Assembly: GCA_003278425.1 (NCBI GenBank)
Contig: QCFE01000010.1
Location: 1 to 64,000, forward strand
DNA from: Prochlorococcus sp. AG-363-B11
GTDB lineage: Bacteria > Cyanobacteriota > Cyanobacteriia > PCC-6307 > Cyanobiaceae
Length of the DNA stretch: 64,000 nucleotides
Reading direction: 5' to 3'
This document shows, piece after piece, positions 38,331-47,070 of this stretch (positions within the stretch are counted from its first letter, which is position 1; the number at the start of each line of letters is the position of its first letter). The notes beneath the pieces were generated by a model. The model worked only from the letters and a program-made list of their open reading frames with translations. It searched no databases and was not told the origin of the DNA. Position numbers and translations under genes: made by a program.

Positions 38331-39596
38331 TCATGATCTTAGTATTTTGATGATCTGATTAAGATCGGAATTTTTAACAACATATTCATTGTCCCCTACA
38401 ATTTCACCTTTAAGGCGTTTCAAACGAATTTCCTTTTGTATTAATTCTTGATCACCAATAATAACTGCCCAAGAAGCATTTGAACGATTAGCTCTTTTAA
38501 ATTGCTTTGAAAAGGCAGATCCTGAGGGATCTATTTCAACCACAAAATTAGAAATTCGAAGATCTCTGGCTAATCTCAAAGCTTCTACTTGAGCTTTATC
38601 TCCTTTATTGACCATATATACTTCTGTGAATTGTTTCTCAAATGAATCCTCATTTAATAAAATTAATAATCTTTCCAATCCTATAGCCCAACCTATAGAT
38701 GGAGTTTTAGGACCACCTAACTCCTCAACAAGTCCATCGTACCTACCTCCACCACAAACTGTTGCTTGTGCACCTAATTGTTTGCTAGTGATTTCAAAAG
38801 CTGTATGGCAATAATAATCAAGGCCTCTTACCAGTTTTTGGTTAATCGTAAATGGAATTTCTAAAGTATTAAGAATATTTTGTATATTTAAAAATCTCTC
38901 TTGACTTTCATTACTTAAGAAATCACCAAGTTTAGGCGCCCCGTTAAGTAATTTCTGAATATGTGGCTTTTTACTATCAAGAATTCGCAATGGGTTTTGG
39001 TTCATTTGCTTCAATGACTCTTCATCTAAAAGTTCAGTAAAATCTTCTAACCAAGAAACTAGGTTCTGACGATATTTCTTTCTGTCTTCTTTTGTTCCCA
39101 AGCTGTTAATTTCTAATGTCAATTCTCGTAATCCAAGATCATTTAAGAAGTCCCAAGCAATACTTATAAGCTCTGCGTCACTCATTTCTGAAGACAACCC
39201 AAAAAACTCAACTCCTATTTGGTGAAATTGTCTTTGTCTACCAGCCTGAGGGCGCTCATATCTAAACATAGGGCCCATATACCAAAGCCTTTGAGAGCCT
39301 TGGCTCAGAAGGCCATTCTGAATTACAGACCTCACAACAGAAGCTGTTCCTTCTGGTCTAAGAGTGCATGATCTATCACCCCTATCAAAGAAAGAATACA
39401 TTTCCTTCCCGACAACATCAGTTGCCTCTCCAATTCCTCTTGCAAATAATTCTGTATATTCTAATAAAGGGGTCCTAATTTCCCCAAGACCAGCTCTTCT
39501 GAAGTGATCTCTCGCCAAGGCCTCAACCTTCTGCCATCGTTCAGCTTGAGAAGGCAAAAGGTCAATCATTCCGCGAAGCGATTGAAGGTTTTTCAA
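38331..39596 (-). CDS. hisS: Histidyl-tRNA synthetase
   Basis: 421 residues, a class II synthetase. Visible motifs: [15 protein letters not shown] start, motif 2 [39 protein letters not shown], the histidine-specific [33 protein letters not shown] and motif 3 [13 protein letters not shown], then the anticodon-binding C-terminal domain. It charges tRNA-His. The start matches the family's usual N-terminus. Confidence 0.97.
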   Translation of the reverse strand: MKNLQSLRGMIDLLPSQAERWQKVEALARDHFRRAGLGEIRTPLLEYTELFARGIGEATDVVGKEMYSFFDRGDRSCTLRPEGTASVVRSVIQNGLLSQGSQRLWYMGPMFRYERPQAGRQRQFHQIGVEFFGLSSEMSDAELISIAWDFLNDLGLRELTLEINSLGTKEDRKKYRQNLVSWLEDFTELLDEESLKQMNQNPLRILDSKKPHIQKLLNGAPKLGDFLSNESQERFLNIQNILNTLEIPFTINQKLVRGLDYYCHTAFEITSKQLGAQATVCGGGRYDGLVEELGGPKTPSIGWAIGLERLLILLNEDSFEKQFTEVYMVNKGDKAQVEALRLARDLRISNFVVEIDPSGSAFSKQFKRANRSNASWAVIIGDQELIQKEIRLKRLKGEIVGDNEYVVKNSDLNQIIKILRS

Positions 39597-39736
39597 TTCA
39601 AGCTGCTGTTAACATTTATTTTGCCTTCTTAATTTAACTTTTTTTAAAGCTAGAAAAAAAAATCTGATTAGAAATCTGAAACCCAAAATAATTTATCGTA
39701 ATCAATAACCGATGGGATATTCCAAGAAGAAATAAC

Positions 39737-39985
39737 CTAGTCTTTTTTTTGCTTACAATTAAACCTTGTAGCAACTGAAAATTTGGCCAACCAAAGATTT
39801 ATCCGTCTTCTGTAAGGAGGCGGAATTTCACTAATTAGTTGAGACAATTCCAAAGCTCCAAGCCTCTTAAGTTCCTTCTGATCAACACTCCAAAGAATCT
39901 CAGCTTCTCTAATTAATTTCGCCCAACTTCTCACTTGCTGCCAATGCCTCAAACTTCTTCTTATTCTTCGGCTCTCTAACTGCAT
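39737..39985 (-). CDS. Conserved small basic protein, unknown
   Basis: About 82 residues from the ATG at 39985 (MQLESRRIRRSLRHWQQVRSW). The frame extends to a TTG at 40096 with a GAGGAAT sequence near it, but the added part looks unrelated. It is rich in Arg, Trp and Leu and helical (LIREAEILWSVDQKELKRLG, YRRRINLWLAKF). Located downstream of the exonuclease gene in the same direction; nucleic-acid association is possible. Confidence 0.5.
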   Translation of the reverse strand: MQLESRRIRRSLRHWQQVRSWAKLIREAEILWSVDQKELKRLGALELSQLISEIPPPYRRRINLWLAKFSVATRFNCKQKKD

Positions 39986-40117
39986 TTTTTTGAATTTAGA
40001 AGAAATGTTTTTCCAATTTGAGCAATGACTAGAAGGAAATCCCTTAAAAGAAATCAACCAAGTCTCTTGAAAGGTATAAGGAAAATATATATGCAAGAAT
40101 TCATTCCTCTATCCTAA

Positions 40118-40861
40118 TTAAAAATCCACATTTGTAACTGGAAAAGGCAGCTTACTAATTTCTCTTTCACTTATACGTCTTGTCCAAGCACCTCGAACAG
40201 GATCATTCCAACGAAACCCTGAATTTTTTGCTAATTGTCTTTCCTCATAGGAGACTTCAGCTTTCATAAGTATTTTTGGCTCTAGACCATGCATTAAAAG
40301 AATCTCCAAATCGGTACATCGTCTAAGTATTTCAGCTAAATATATACAATCAGTTAAAGCACGATGAGCACTCCAAACAGGAATTTCATAAGCTAAAGCT
40401 AAATCCTTTAAGGATGGCCTTCCTTTAAGCCCTAGTTCAGATGGCCAAGATATATCTTCCAATGAGCATATCCATGGTTTAGTGATTTCAGGTAGAGGAT
40501 GAATTCCAAACCACTGGCGGTCAAATGAAGCATTATGCGCCAAAACTAAATCCGCTTTATCCAAAAGTGCCTCAAAATATTGCAATCCAATTTCCCAAGG
40601 TTGATCTACTTGAGTAATTCCAGCAGGGATTTTATTAATTACTTCTGCTGAGTTTGTAATAGCTGGAATTAAAAAAGAATTCTGAGCAAGAACCGACCTG
40701 CTCTCAACATGAAAAAGGATTGCACCAATCTCTATACACTGATGCTCTAGTGGATCAAGTCCTGTAGTTTCTGTATCGAGAATCAATAAAGACTCAGGAG
40801 AATAAGAAGCCTCATCTTCTAAATTTCTTCCATCTCTAAATAGTTCTAGTTCCTTCTGCAT
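40118..40861 (-). CDS. DnaQ-like DEDDh 3'-5' exonuclease
   Basis: 247 residues with ExoI LILDTETTGLDP, ExoII LVLAHNASFDRQWF and ExoIII SAHRALTDC, the DEDDh catalytic set. The C-terminal extension (EERQLAKNSGFRWNDPVRGAWTRRI, split: ERQLAKNSGFRWND) resembles the small domain after some exonuclease X/epsilon-like proteins. It is probably a stand-alone exonuclease in repair or RNA turnover, or a proofreading subunit. It degrades single strands 3' to 5'. Confidence 0.88.
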   Translation of the reverse strand: MQKELELFRDGRNLEDEASYSPESLLILDTETTGLDPLEHQCIEIGAILFHVESRSVLAQNSFLIPAITNSAEVINKIPAGITQVDQPWEIGLQYFEALLDKADLVLAHNASFDRQWFGIHPLPEITKPWICSLEDISWPSELGLKGRPSLKDLALAYEIPVWSAHRALTDCIYLAEILRRCTDLEILLMHGLEPKILMKAEVSYEERQLAKNSGFRWNDPVRGAWTRRISEREISKLPFPVTNVDF

Positions 40862-40999
40862 CCTTCTAAGTTCTTATCTTCCTTTTAATTATAGTTAATC
40901 AAAGAAATTATCAACATTCAAAATAGTAATAACTCTATAGTTAGCATTTATTATAATTATAGTAATGACTTTTAGCTTAATTTTAATCAGCCTTTCAAC

Positions 41000-41731
41000 A
41001 TGACTCAATGGCGAAAAATAAATCGTATTTGGTGCATTTGGCCATCAAAACCGAAAGAGTTAATAGAAATGATTGGTGGCAGCTACCTTGGATTATCCCC
41101 TAATATTAGTTATAAAAGACTCCTTGAAGGTCTTAGCAAAAAAAATATTGCAATACACGCCTGGAACTATCTTCCAGGGTTTGATCATCAAGCCCAATCT
41201 AATGAAGCATGGAAAGAATTTAGAGAATGTAGAATTAAGCTTCAATCAAGAATAGGCAATGAACCATATAAACCAATCAGACTTGGGCATAGCCTAGGTT
41301 GCAAGTTACATTTAATTGCTCCTGATAGGGGAAGGAATAGTAAATTATTTATTGGGCTAAGTTTCAATAACTTCAAAGCTGATAGCTCAATACCTATGCT
41401 TAGCAAATTGAAAAGGAAGCTAAATATTCAGAGCGAGTTTAGCCCAAGTCCATTAGAGACAATGAATCTTATTAGCAAACAGTATGTTCAACCAAGAAAT
41501 TTATTAATTAGATTTAACGAAGATAGAATTGATCAAACAAAACTGCTTTTAGAACATCTTCAAGCTAGAAGTAAAGATAATTCCAAAGTGATTGACTTAG
41601 AAGGCAACCATCTTACGCCTGCAAGTAGCGGCTTTAAGCATTTGTTGTCTGAGCAAAGCATTGAAAACAATTATGAAGTCGATAGGCTAAGCGATTTAAT
41701 AGATACAATTTACAAATATGCTACCGAATAA
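41000..41731 (+). CDS. DUF1350 family alpha/beta-hydrolase-like protein
   Basis: 243 residues. The opening WCIWPSKPKELIEMIGGSYLGLSPNISYKRLLEGLS (split: LIEMIGGSYLGLSPNISYK) and the nucleophile-elbow-like LGHSLGCKLHLIA match the cyanobacterial/plastid DUF1350 group. A serine nucleophile is present; the acid and His (EGNHLTPAS) seem conserved. Function is not established. It is 4 bases upstream of the next gene in the same direction. Confidence 0.7.
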   Translation: MTQWRKINRIWCIWPSKPKELIEMIGGSYLGLSPNISYKRLLEGLSKKNIAIHAWNYLPGFDHQAQSNEAWKEFRECRIKLQSRIGNEPYKPIRLGHSLGCKLHLIAPDRGRNSKLFIGLSFNNFKADSSIPMLSKLKRKLNIQSEFSPSPLETMNLISKQYVQPRNLLIRFNEDRIDQTKLLLEHLQARSKDNSKVIDLEGNHLTPASSGFKHLLSEQSIENNYEVDRLSDLIDTIYKYATE

Positions 41732-41735
41732 ATAA

Positions 41736-41990
41736 ATGCCAAAAAACAAAACCTTTTGGACTCCTGAGATCATCAATCTAATAACCTCTCTTCATTCTGA
41801 ATTAGTTTTAAAAGACATCAACTGGCATAAATTAAAGAACAATAAATCTAGAAGAGCTGCAGAATTATTAGTTAGTGCCCTTTGTCAAATTATTAACGAG
41901 GGAAAGGAATCTGATATTGAAGAACTTATTGAACAATCCCTCAAATGGCTAAGAGAAGAAGTCAAAGATCCTGGGTGTCCATCTAGATAA
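41736..41990 (+). CDS. Small conserved protein (DUF6439-like)
   Basis: 84 residues, all helical: WTPEIINLITSLHSELVLKDINWHKLKNNKSRRAAELLVSAL (split: INWHKLKNNKSRRAAELL), and an acidic helix ending DPGCPSR, a conserved-looking C-terminus. I believe this is a small cyanobacterial family (DUF6439), with low certainty about the number. Its 3' end overlaps the convergent anti-sigma-like gene by 42 bases. Confidence 0.6.
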   Translation: MPKNKTFWTPEIINLITSLHSELVLKDINWHKLKNNKSRRAAELLVSALCQIINEGKESDIEELIEQSLKWLREEVKDPGCPSR

Positions 41991-42428
41991 GCAAAAATCC
42001 CAACGTCTACAGGCAATTTGGAGCCTATTTCCTTTATTACTCCAACGAACATCATCAAAACATTCATGGATTAGAAATAACCCTCTACCATTCTCTGACT
42101 CAATTTCTGAAGGCAAACTAAAATTTCTTTGCGAAAATTTTATACCATCTCCTTGATCCTGTATCTGCCAAACAAACCAATTAGGAGTAATGATTCTTCT
42201 AATTCTTATAAACTTTTCAGGTTCATTTGAGTTCCCATGAACAACTGCGTTAATAAGTGCTTCATGCAATCCCAATTCAACACGCTCTCTCAAATCTTTA
42301 AGCTCAACTGGCTCAATTAGCATATTCAAGTCTAATCTCAGATTAAGACTCGACGGGACAATAAACTCTGTCCATCGAAAGAAGCTCACTCGAAAGAAAA
42401 TAAAAGATTGAAAGCGTTGCCAATACAA
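41949..42428 (-). CDS. Anti-sigma-factor-like ATPase (RsbW/HATPase type)
   Basis: 159 residues with a histidine-kinase-like ATPase domain: N box ELGLHEALINAVVHGNS, G1 WQIQDQGDGIKF and G2 GRGLFLIHECFDDVRW. No kinase or sensor domain precedes it, so it resembles RsbW/SpoIIAB-type regulators that bind anti-anti-sigma factors. No anti-anti-sigma (STAS) gene is adjacent. Its 3' end overlaps the convergent 41736 gene by 42 bases. Confidence 0.8.
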   Translation of the reverse strand: MYWQRFQSFIFFRVSFFRWTEFIVPSSLNLRLDLNMLIEPVELKDLRERVELGLHEALINAVVHGNSNEPEKFIRIRRIITPNWFVWQIQDQGDGIKFSQRNFSLPSEIESENGRGLFLIHECFDDVRWSNKGNRLQIACRRWDFCLSRWTPRIFDFFS

Positions 42429-42507
42429 AATAGGAACCTAGTAATTAAGACCCTCTGAAAAGACCTAAATACTCCCTTTATATAATCCTACTTTTTAAAT
42501 CTAACTC

Positions 42508-43242
42508 TTATGCCTTTAGTTTTCTAGCTTTTAAGAATGGATGAGTTAAATAAGCATCCATCAAGCGTACGCCACGCAATTGATTAACCAAAGGCATATG
42601 TCCCTCAGGGGCTTCAAGTGACCAAGTGAAAGAATTTGGATACCTAGTCCATATTCCGTCCGATTTCCACCCAACTCTTGGCCAAAGCTTATCGTAACGG
42701 CCGTCTAAAGACTCCAAAAGACGAGCTTGAGCAGAGAAACCAAACTTACCTTGTGAATAAGCCGTCCAAAGACGATCAATAGTAACTAAATCTTCGACAT
42801 CCATTCCAGCAACTTCGCTGAAATAAACATATCCACGACTAACTGCGCCATCACCAGCTAGTTTCCTTAAAGTTTCACTAGTAAGCCTGTCAGCGGTCTC
42901 AAAACGCTCTTCTAAAAGGCTTTTCTGCAAAGGTTCATAATCAATTCCATTTGAAGAAGGCGTAACAAACCATGGCAATGGCTTTATTTTTAAAAGATCT
43001 GAAAGAAACTGTTGTTGATGTCTATTCAAAATTTGCAAAATCCAGCCCATTGTCCAATCATCTGATTCCTGATCAAATCCGTTCAATAGATTTTGGCCAA
43101 GTTCACTCAAGTCTTTTGACCTTGATTCAACTTCACTAATAAGACGTCTTTTCTGTCTTTCTGATCCGCTTAAAAACTTTTCAAGCAACTCTTCAATACT
43201 CATAATTTTTGAATCAGGTGTTTCAGATGCCATAACTCTCAA
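42508..43242 (-). CDS. gun4: GUN4 porphyrin-binding regulator of Mg-chelatase
   Basis: 244 residues. An N-terminal helical domain (about 15-95) is followed by the GUN4 core: DYEPLQKSLLEERFETADRLTSETLRKLAG, VEDLVTIDRLWTAYSQGKFGFSAQ, SLDGRYDKLWPRVGWK and WTRYPNSFTWSLEAPEGHMPLVNQLRGVRLMDAYLTHP (split for length: WSLEAPEGHMPLVNQLRG). It binds protoporphyrin IX and Mg-protoporphyrin and stimulates Mg-chelatase in chlorophyll synthesis. It is divergent from mnmH with a 28-base gap, so their promoters overlap. Confidence 0.92.
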   Translation of the reverse strand: MRVMASETPDSKIMSIEELLEKFLSGSERQKRRLISEVESRSKDLSELGQNLLNGFDQESDDWTMGWILQILNRHQQQFLSDLLKIKPLPWFVTPSSNGIDYEPLQKSLLEERFETADRLTSETLRKLAGDGAVSRGYVYFSEVAGMDVEDLVTIDRLWTAYSQGKFGFSAQARLLESLDGRYDKLWPRVGWKSDGIWTRYPNSFTWSLEAPEGHMPLVNQLRGVRLMDAYLTHPFLKARKLKA

Positions 43243-43270
43243 ACGTTCTAATATTCATCTTCATTCCACT

Positions 43271-44314
43271 ATGTCAGGCATCGGAATACCAACTTCATAT
43301 TCTCTCAACAAATTCAGAAAACTGAAAGGGCCTTTGATTGATATCCGAAGTCCAAAAGAATACAAGCAAGGTCATTGGCCAGGAGCAATAAACATGCCTC
43401 TCTTCAATGACGATGAGAGAGCCTTAATTGGAACAAAATATAAGAGAGAAGGTAAAAAAAGCGCTTTTATAGCAGCTCTTCAGATTACTTCTCCCAAGCT
43501 TGAAAAGATAAAAGCCAAATTAGAGTTTGAACAATCAAAATCAGTTAAATCTCACTTGAGAATCTACTGTTGGAGAGGTGGAATGCGTTCGGCAAGCGTA
43601 GGGTGGCTGGCTAATGCACTTAGGTTAAGACCTGTTTTATTAAGTGGAGGCTACAAAACTTATCGTACATGGGCAATAAAACAGTTTGAGAAGCAATGGC
43701 CCTTAAAGCTATTGGCAGGAAAAACTGGTACTGGTAAAACCCCTTTGTTATTTGAACTATCAAAAAAAGGGGTTTTCAGTATTGACCTAGAAGGACTTGC
43801 AAACCATAAAGGAAGTAGTTTTGGAGGACTTGGTTTAGGGGCACAACCAAGTTGTGAACAATTTGAAAACTTGATTGCTCAAGCTCTCCATGATTCAGAA
43901 ACTCAATCCAAAAAAATCATCTGGCTTGAAGCAGAAAGCGCAAATCTTGGTAAATGCAGGATTCCAAATAAACTTTTCGAACAAATGAAAAATGCTCCTG
44001 TACTTGAAATAACAAAAAGTACAAATGAAAGGGTAAAAACTTTAGTTGACCAATACAGCCTGCATAAACGATCAGATCTAAAAGATGCAACTTTAAAAAT
44101 CAGTAAACGTTTGGGTCCTCAAAGAACAAAGGAAGCACTCAAGTCAATAGAAAGGGGGTGCTGGGATGAAGCATGTTTAGCAATTCTTGATTATTACGAC
44201 AAATGCTATGAATATGAACTACAAAAATTTGTAAAGAAAGAAACAATTGACCTCTCAGGATTAAGCAATCAATCTGCTACTGAGAAACTCATAAAAAATG
44301 GCCTTGTGTATTAA
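43271..44314 (+). CDS. mnmH: tRNA 2-selenouridine/2-geranylthiouridine synthase
   Basis: 347 residues. An N-terminal rhodanese domain has DIRSPKEYKQGHWPGAINMPLF and the catalytic YCWRGGMRSASVGWLA (Cys about 98). A P-loop domain follows with LAGKTGTGKTPLLFEL and LEGLANHKGSSFGGLG. This is MnmH (SelU/YbbB), which converts 2-thiouridine in certain tRNA wobble positions via a geranylated intermediate to selenouridine using selenophosphate. No selD is in the window. Confidence 0.92.
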   Translation: MSGIGIPTSYSLNKFRKLKGPLIDIRSPKEYKQGHWPGAINMPLFNDDERALIGTKYKREGKKSAFIAALQITSPKLEKIKAKLEFEQSKSVKSHLRIYCWRGGMRSASVGWLANALRLRPVLLSGGYKTYRTWAIKQFEKQWPLKLLAGKTGTGKTPLLFELSKKGVFSIDLEGLANHKGSSFGGLGLGAQPSCEQFENLIAQALHDSETQSKKIIWLEAESANLGKCRIPNKLFEQMKNAPVLEITKSTNERVKTLVDQYSLHKRSDLKDATLKISKRLGPQRTKEALKSIERGCWDEACLAILDYYDKCYEYELQKFVKKETIDLSGLSNQSATEKLIKNGLVY

Positions 44315-44363
44315 GGAATAATTTCCTCACAATATCAATGTCATTTTAAGTACTATTTAGAAC

Positions 44364-44732
44364 ATGTCTCTAAAGACCATGCCTGAAACAAAGATCACAG
44401 CTTCAATTAGCTTTTTAGAAGGTATTAATGAGCCAATAGTCCCAGAAATTAGACTGACGAGAAGTCGTGATGGCAGATCAGGCCAGGCTCTTTTCACTTT
44501 TGAAGAGCCAGAAGCATTATCTGCTGTCAAAGATGGAACAATCAAAGGTATGTCTATGATTGATGAAGAAGGTGAGCTTAAGACAAGAGAAGTAAAAGCT
44601 CGCTTTCTTAATGGCGCTCCTAGTGCCATAGAATCCACATACGTTTGGAAAACTGAGATAGAATTCGAACGTTTCATGAGATTTGCTAAGCGTTATGCCT
44701 CTTGCAATGGAATGGGGTACTCAGAAAAATAA
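44364..44732 (+). CDS. psb28: Photosystem II assembly protein Psb28
   Basis: 122 residues with the conserved Psb28 sequence: [61 protein letters not shown] and [16 protein letters not shown]. It binds early photosystem II (CP47/RC47) complexes during assembly on the stromal side. The internal part of the gene overlaps nothing else on this strand except the start region of the next gene. Confidence 0.95.
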   Translation: MSLKTMPETKITASISFLEGINEPIVPEIRLTRSRDGRSGQALFTFEEPEALSAVKDGTIKGMSMIDEEGELKTREVKARFLNGAPSAIESTYVWKTEIEFERFMRFAKRYASCNGMGYSEK

Positions 44733-44737
44733 TTACA

Positions 44738-45823
44738 TTGAAATTCTCTAATTGGTTAAGTTTAACTGCTTTAATAACTGCGATTTTTTTACTCTGGAGT
44801 TTAAGAGACGTAGTTATCTTAATATTTGCTGGTGTAATAATAGCAATGGCATTATGTACACTTACGGGTCAAGTAAATAAGCTCCTAGCAATACCAAGAC
44901 AAATCTGCTTATTAATATCTCTAATCAGTATTATTTTACTATTTAGCATGTCAATGATAATAGTGGTACCTCAATTTACTGAGGAATTCCAACAATTAAT
45001 AATCCAACTCCCCTCAGCTGCAAAAGCTCTTTGGGATATAACTACCATAGCAATTGAGCGCATCTCAAGAATTTTCTATGGTGTAAATTATTCATTCGTT
45101 CTTTCAGATATTTTTGTTTTTAAGGAGTTTGATCCACTTCCTGATGGAGTAGTTTTAGCAAATGGAATTACAGATAGTTTAAAACGATTATTAGATATTG
45201 CAGGCAATCTTGGTGCTGGGGTTATACAAACTATTTTTGTATTATCAATCAGTCTAATGATTTCTGTCCAACCAGAATCATATAGAGAAATAGTAATAAA
45301 ACTAATGCCTTCTTTTTACAGAAGAAGATCAAGGAAAATTCTTTTAGAGTGCGGAGAGGCTTTGAGTAACTGGATGACCGGTGTGATTATAAGCTCCACT
45401 TTTGTTGCTTTACTAGCAGGGATTTCTTTATATTTACTTGGGATTAAACTTGTTGTTGCAAATGCATTAATTGCTGGCGTCTTAAATATTATTCCGAATA
45501 TAGGGCCAACAGTTAGCATAATATTTCCCATATCAGTTGCCTTAGTTGATGCACCTTGGAAATCTTTTGCAATTCTTTTTTGCTATATAATTATTCAGAA
45601 TCTAGAAAGTTATCTAATAACACCATCTGTTATGCATTACAAAGTAAGGTTACTTCCAGCTATAACATTAACAGCACAATTTATTTTTACTATAATTTTT
45701 GGCCCCTTAGGTTTACTACTTTCTCTTCCCCTAGCAGTGGTTATTCAAGTGCTCGTAAAAGAAGTTTTAATACATGACATACTTGATAAAAAGAGCTTTT
45801 TGAATCAAGTTAATACGGCCTAA
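44738..45823 (+). CDS. AI-2E family (PerM) membrane protein
   Basis: About 361 residues from a TTG at 44738 (MKFSNWLSLTALITAIFLLW); the frame is open to an ATG at 44702, which would overlap psb28 by 31 bases. Eight or so membrane helices, with a large soluble loop between, and the C-terminal family signature NIIPNIGPTVSIIFPISVALVDAP plus LESYLITPSVMHYKVRLLPAI. The family includes Na/H exchangers and the AI-2 exporter; the substrate here is unknown. It directly follows psb28. Confidence 0.82.
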   Translation: MKFSNWLSLTALITAIFLLWSLRDVVILIFAGVIIAMALCTLTGQVNKLLAIPRQICLLISLISIILLFSMSMIIVVPQFTEEFQQLIIQLPSAAKALWDITTIAIERISRIFYGVNYSFVLSDIFVFKEFDPLPDGVVLANGITDSLKRLLDIAGNLGAGVIQTIFVLSISLMISVQPESYREIVIKLMPSFYRRRSRKILLECGEALSNWMTGVIISSTFVALLAGISLYLLGIKLVVANALIAGVLNIIPNIGPTVSIIFPISVALVDAPWKSFAILFCYIIIQNLESYLITPSVMHYKVRLLPAITLTAQFIFTIIFGPLGLLLSLPLAVVIQVLVKEVLIHDILDKKSFLNQVNTA

Positions 45824-45843
45824 ATCTAGACTTATTATCCCTT

Positions 45844-46047
45844 TTACAACCTGGATTGTCTTCCAAGCATCAGAGGTAAAAGTGCCAAGGTGCTAATAGC
45901 CAAAGGATGTTTACCTATTGCATAGGACAAACCGATAAAAGTGAAATTTTCAACTAGTAGACGTATCTCAGTTCGAAGGTCCCAAAGGGACATTACTCCA
46001 AGAAATATTGGAATCCAATTAATCTTTTTGTTTAAAAATTCCTTCAC
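45844..46047 (-). CDS. Small membrane protein downstream of secF
   Basis: 67 residues with two hydrophobic stretches (WIPIFLGVMSLWDL, HPLAISTLALLPLMLG). It follows secF on the same strand after 48 bases. The overlapping plus-strand frame at 45941-46195 looks like a shadow. Family unknown, but its membrane character fits the secretory operon. Confidence 0.55.
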   Translation of the reverse strand: MKEFLNKKINWIPIFLGVMSLWDLRTEIRLLVENFTFIGLSYAIGKHPLAISTLALLPLMLGRQSRL

Positions 46048-46095
46048 TTTAACTTTAAATAATGTTTATAAAAGTAATGGCCAGATTAATCAATA

Positions 46096-47061
46096 CTATT
46101 TTTCTTTTCTAATCGTAAGAAACGAAGGTACTAAAGCAATACTAGACCAACTTCCTACAACTACTCCTAATGCTAATGCTACCGCAAACCAATAAAGTGT
46201 AGAGCCACCAAAAAATATTAAAGCGATAAGTGGTAACAAAGTAGTTCCACTTGTATAAAGAGTCCTGGTAAGTGTTGCAGAGACAGCCATATCAATCTTC
46301 TGACTATAGTTCAAAGAATTTTCTTGTTTATTAATTTCCCTAATTCTGTCAAAGACAACAACAGTATCGTTAACTGAATATCCAGCTATTGTTAACAAAG
46401 CAACTGCGAATAAACTATTAACTTCTACACCTAAATAGATTCCTAGCCAGGAAAAAACACCGCATACAATTAAAACATCATGAATCAATGCCAAAAGTGC
46501 ATAAAATGAAAATTTCTTATCAAATCTAATTGAAATATAAAGTGCTACACAAGAGAATGCTGCAAGGAGTGAAATCAATGTTGTTTTAAGTAACTGGGCT
46601 CCTAGAGTTGGGCCAATAGTTTCTACATACTGTCCCCCAGACTTCAATGGCCCAACAATATTTTCTAGCGATTGAATGACGTTCTTGCTCTCTGTTGCTG
46701 ATAAGGAAGGAACTCTAATAGATAATGACTTGTATTCATCTAGCAACTGAACTCTTGCACCGAAAAGCTTCTGGGATGACTCATTATTTGAAAGATTAAT
46801 CTTATTTAATTTTTCACTTATAACTTCAGAACTAATTTGCTTACAATAATTATTGCAATCTCTTTCTAATCTGATTTGGGTACCGCCAGTAAAATCAAGC
46901 CCCGGACGAACAGGAAGCCCTATTGATGAATCAAGAGAAGATAAAATAAACCCAACAATACTAATTAGAACTGCGAGTCCTGATGTAAGCCAAACTTTTT
47001 TACGATGGCGAAAAACACTGATTTTTGGTTTCTTGATAATGGTTTCAGTAGGTGATGACAC
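46096..47061 (-). CDS. secF: Protein-export membrane protein SecF
   Basis: 321 residues, six transmembrane helices with a periplasmic domain after TM1. Motifs: GLDFTGGTQIRLERD (P1 head), GPTLGAQLLKTTLISL, YSVNDTVVVFDRIREIN (conserved TM4-5 loop) and RTLYTSGTTLLPLIALIFFGG. With SecD it uses the proton-motive force to pull proteins out of the SecYEG channel. SecD is 9 bases upstream. Confidence 0.95.
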   Translation of the reverse strand: MSSPTETIIKKPKISVFRHRKKVWLTSGLAVLISIVGFILSSLDSSIGLPVRPGLDFTGGTQIRLERDCNNYCKQISSEVISEKLNKINLSNNESSQKLFGARVQLLDEYKSLSIRVPSLSATESKNVIQSLENIVGPLKSGGQYVETIGPTLGAQLLKTTLISLLAAFSCVALYISIRFDKKFSFYALLALIHDVLIVCGVFSWLGIYLGVEVNSLFAVALLTIAGYSVNDTVVVFDRIREINKQENSLNYSQKIDMAVSATLTRTLYTSGTTLLPLIALIFFGGSTLYWFAVALALGVVVGSWSSIALVPSFLTIRKEK

Positions 47062-47070
47062 AGCTTTGAT

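Noticed and set aside
45941-46195. 84-residue plus-strand frame across the secF end
   Set aside because: Overlaps secF and the 67-residue gene; composition looks like a shadow.
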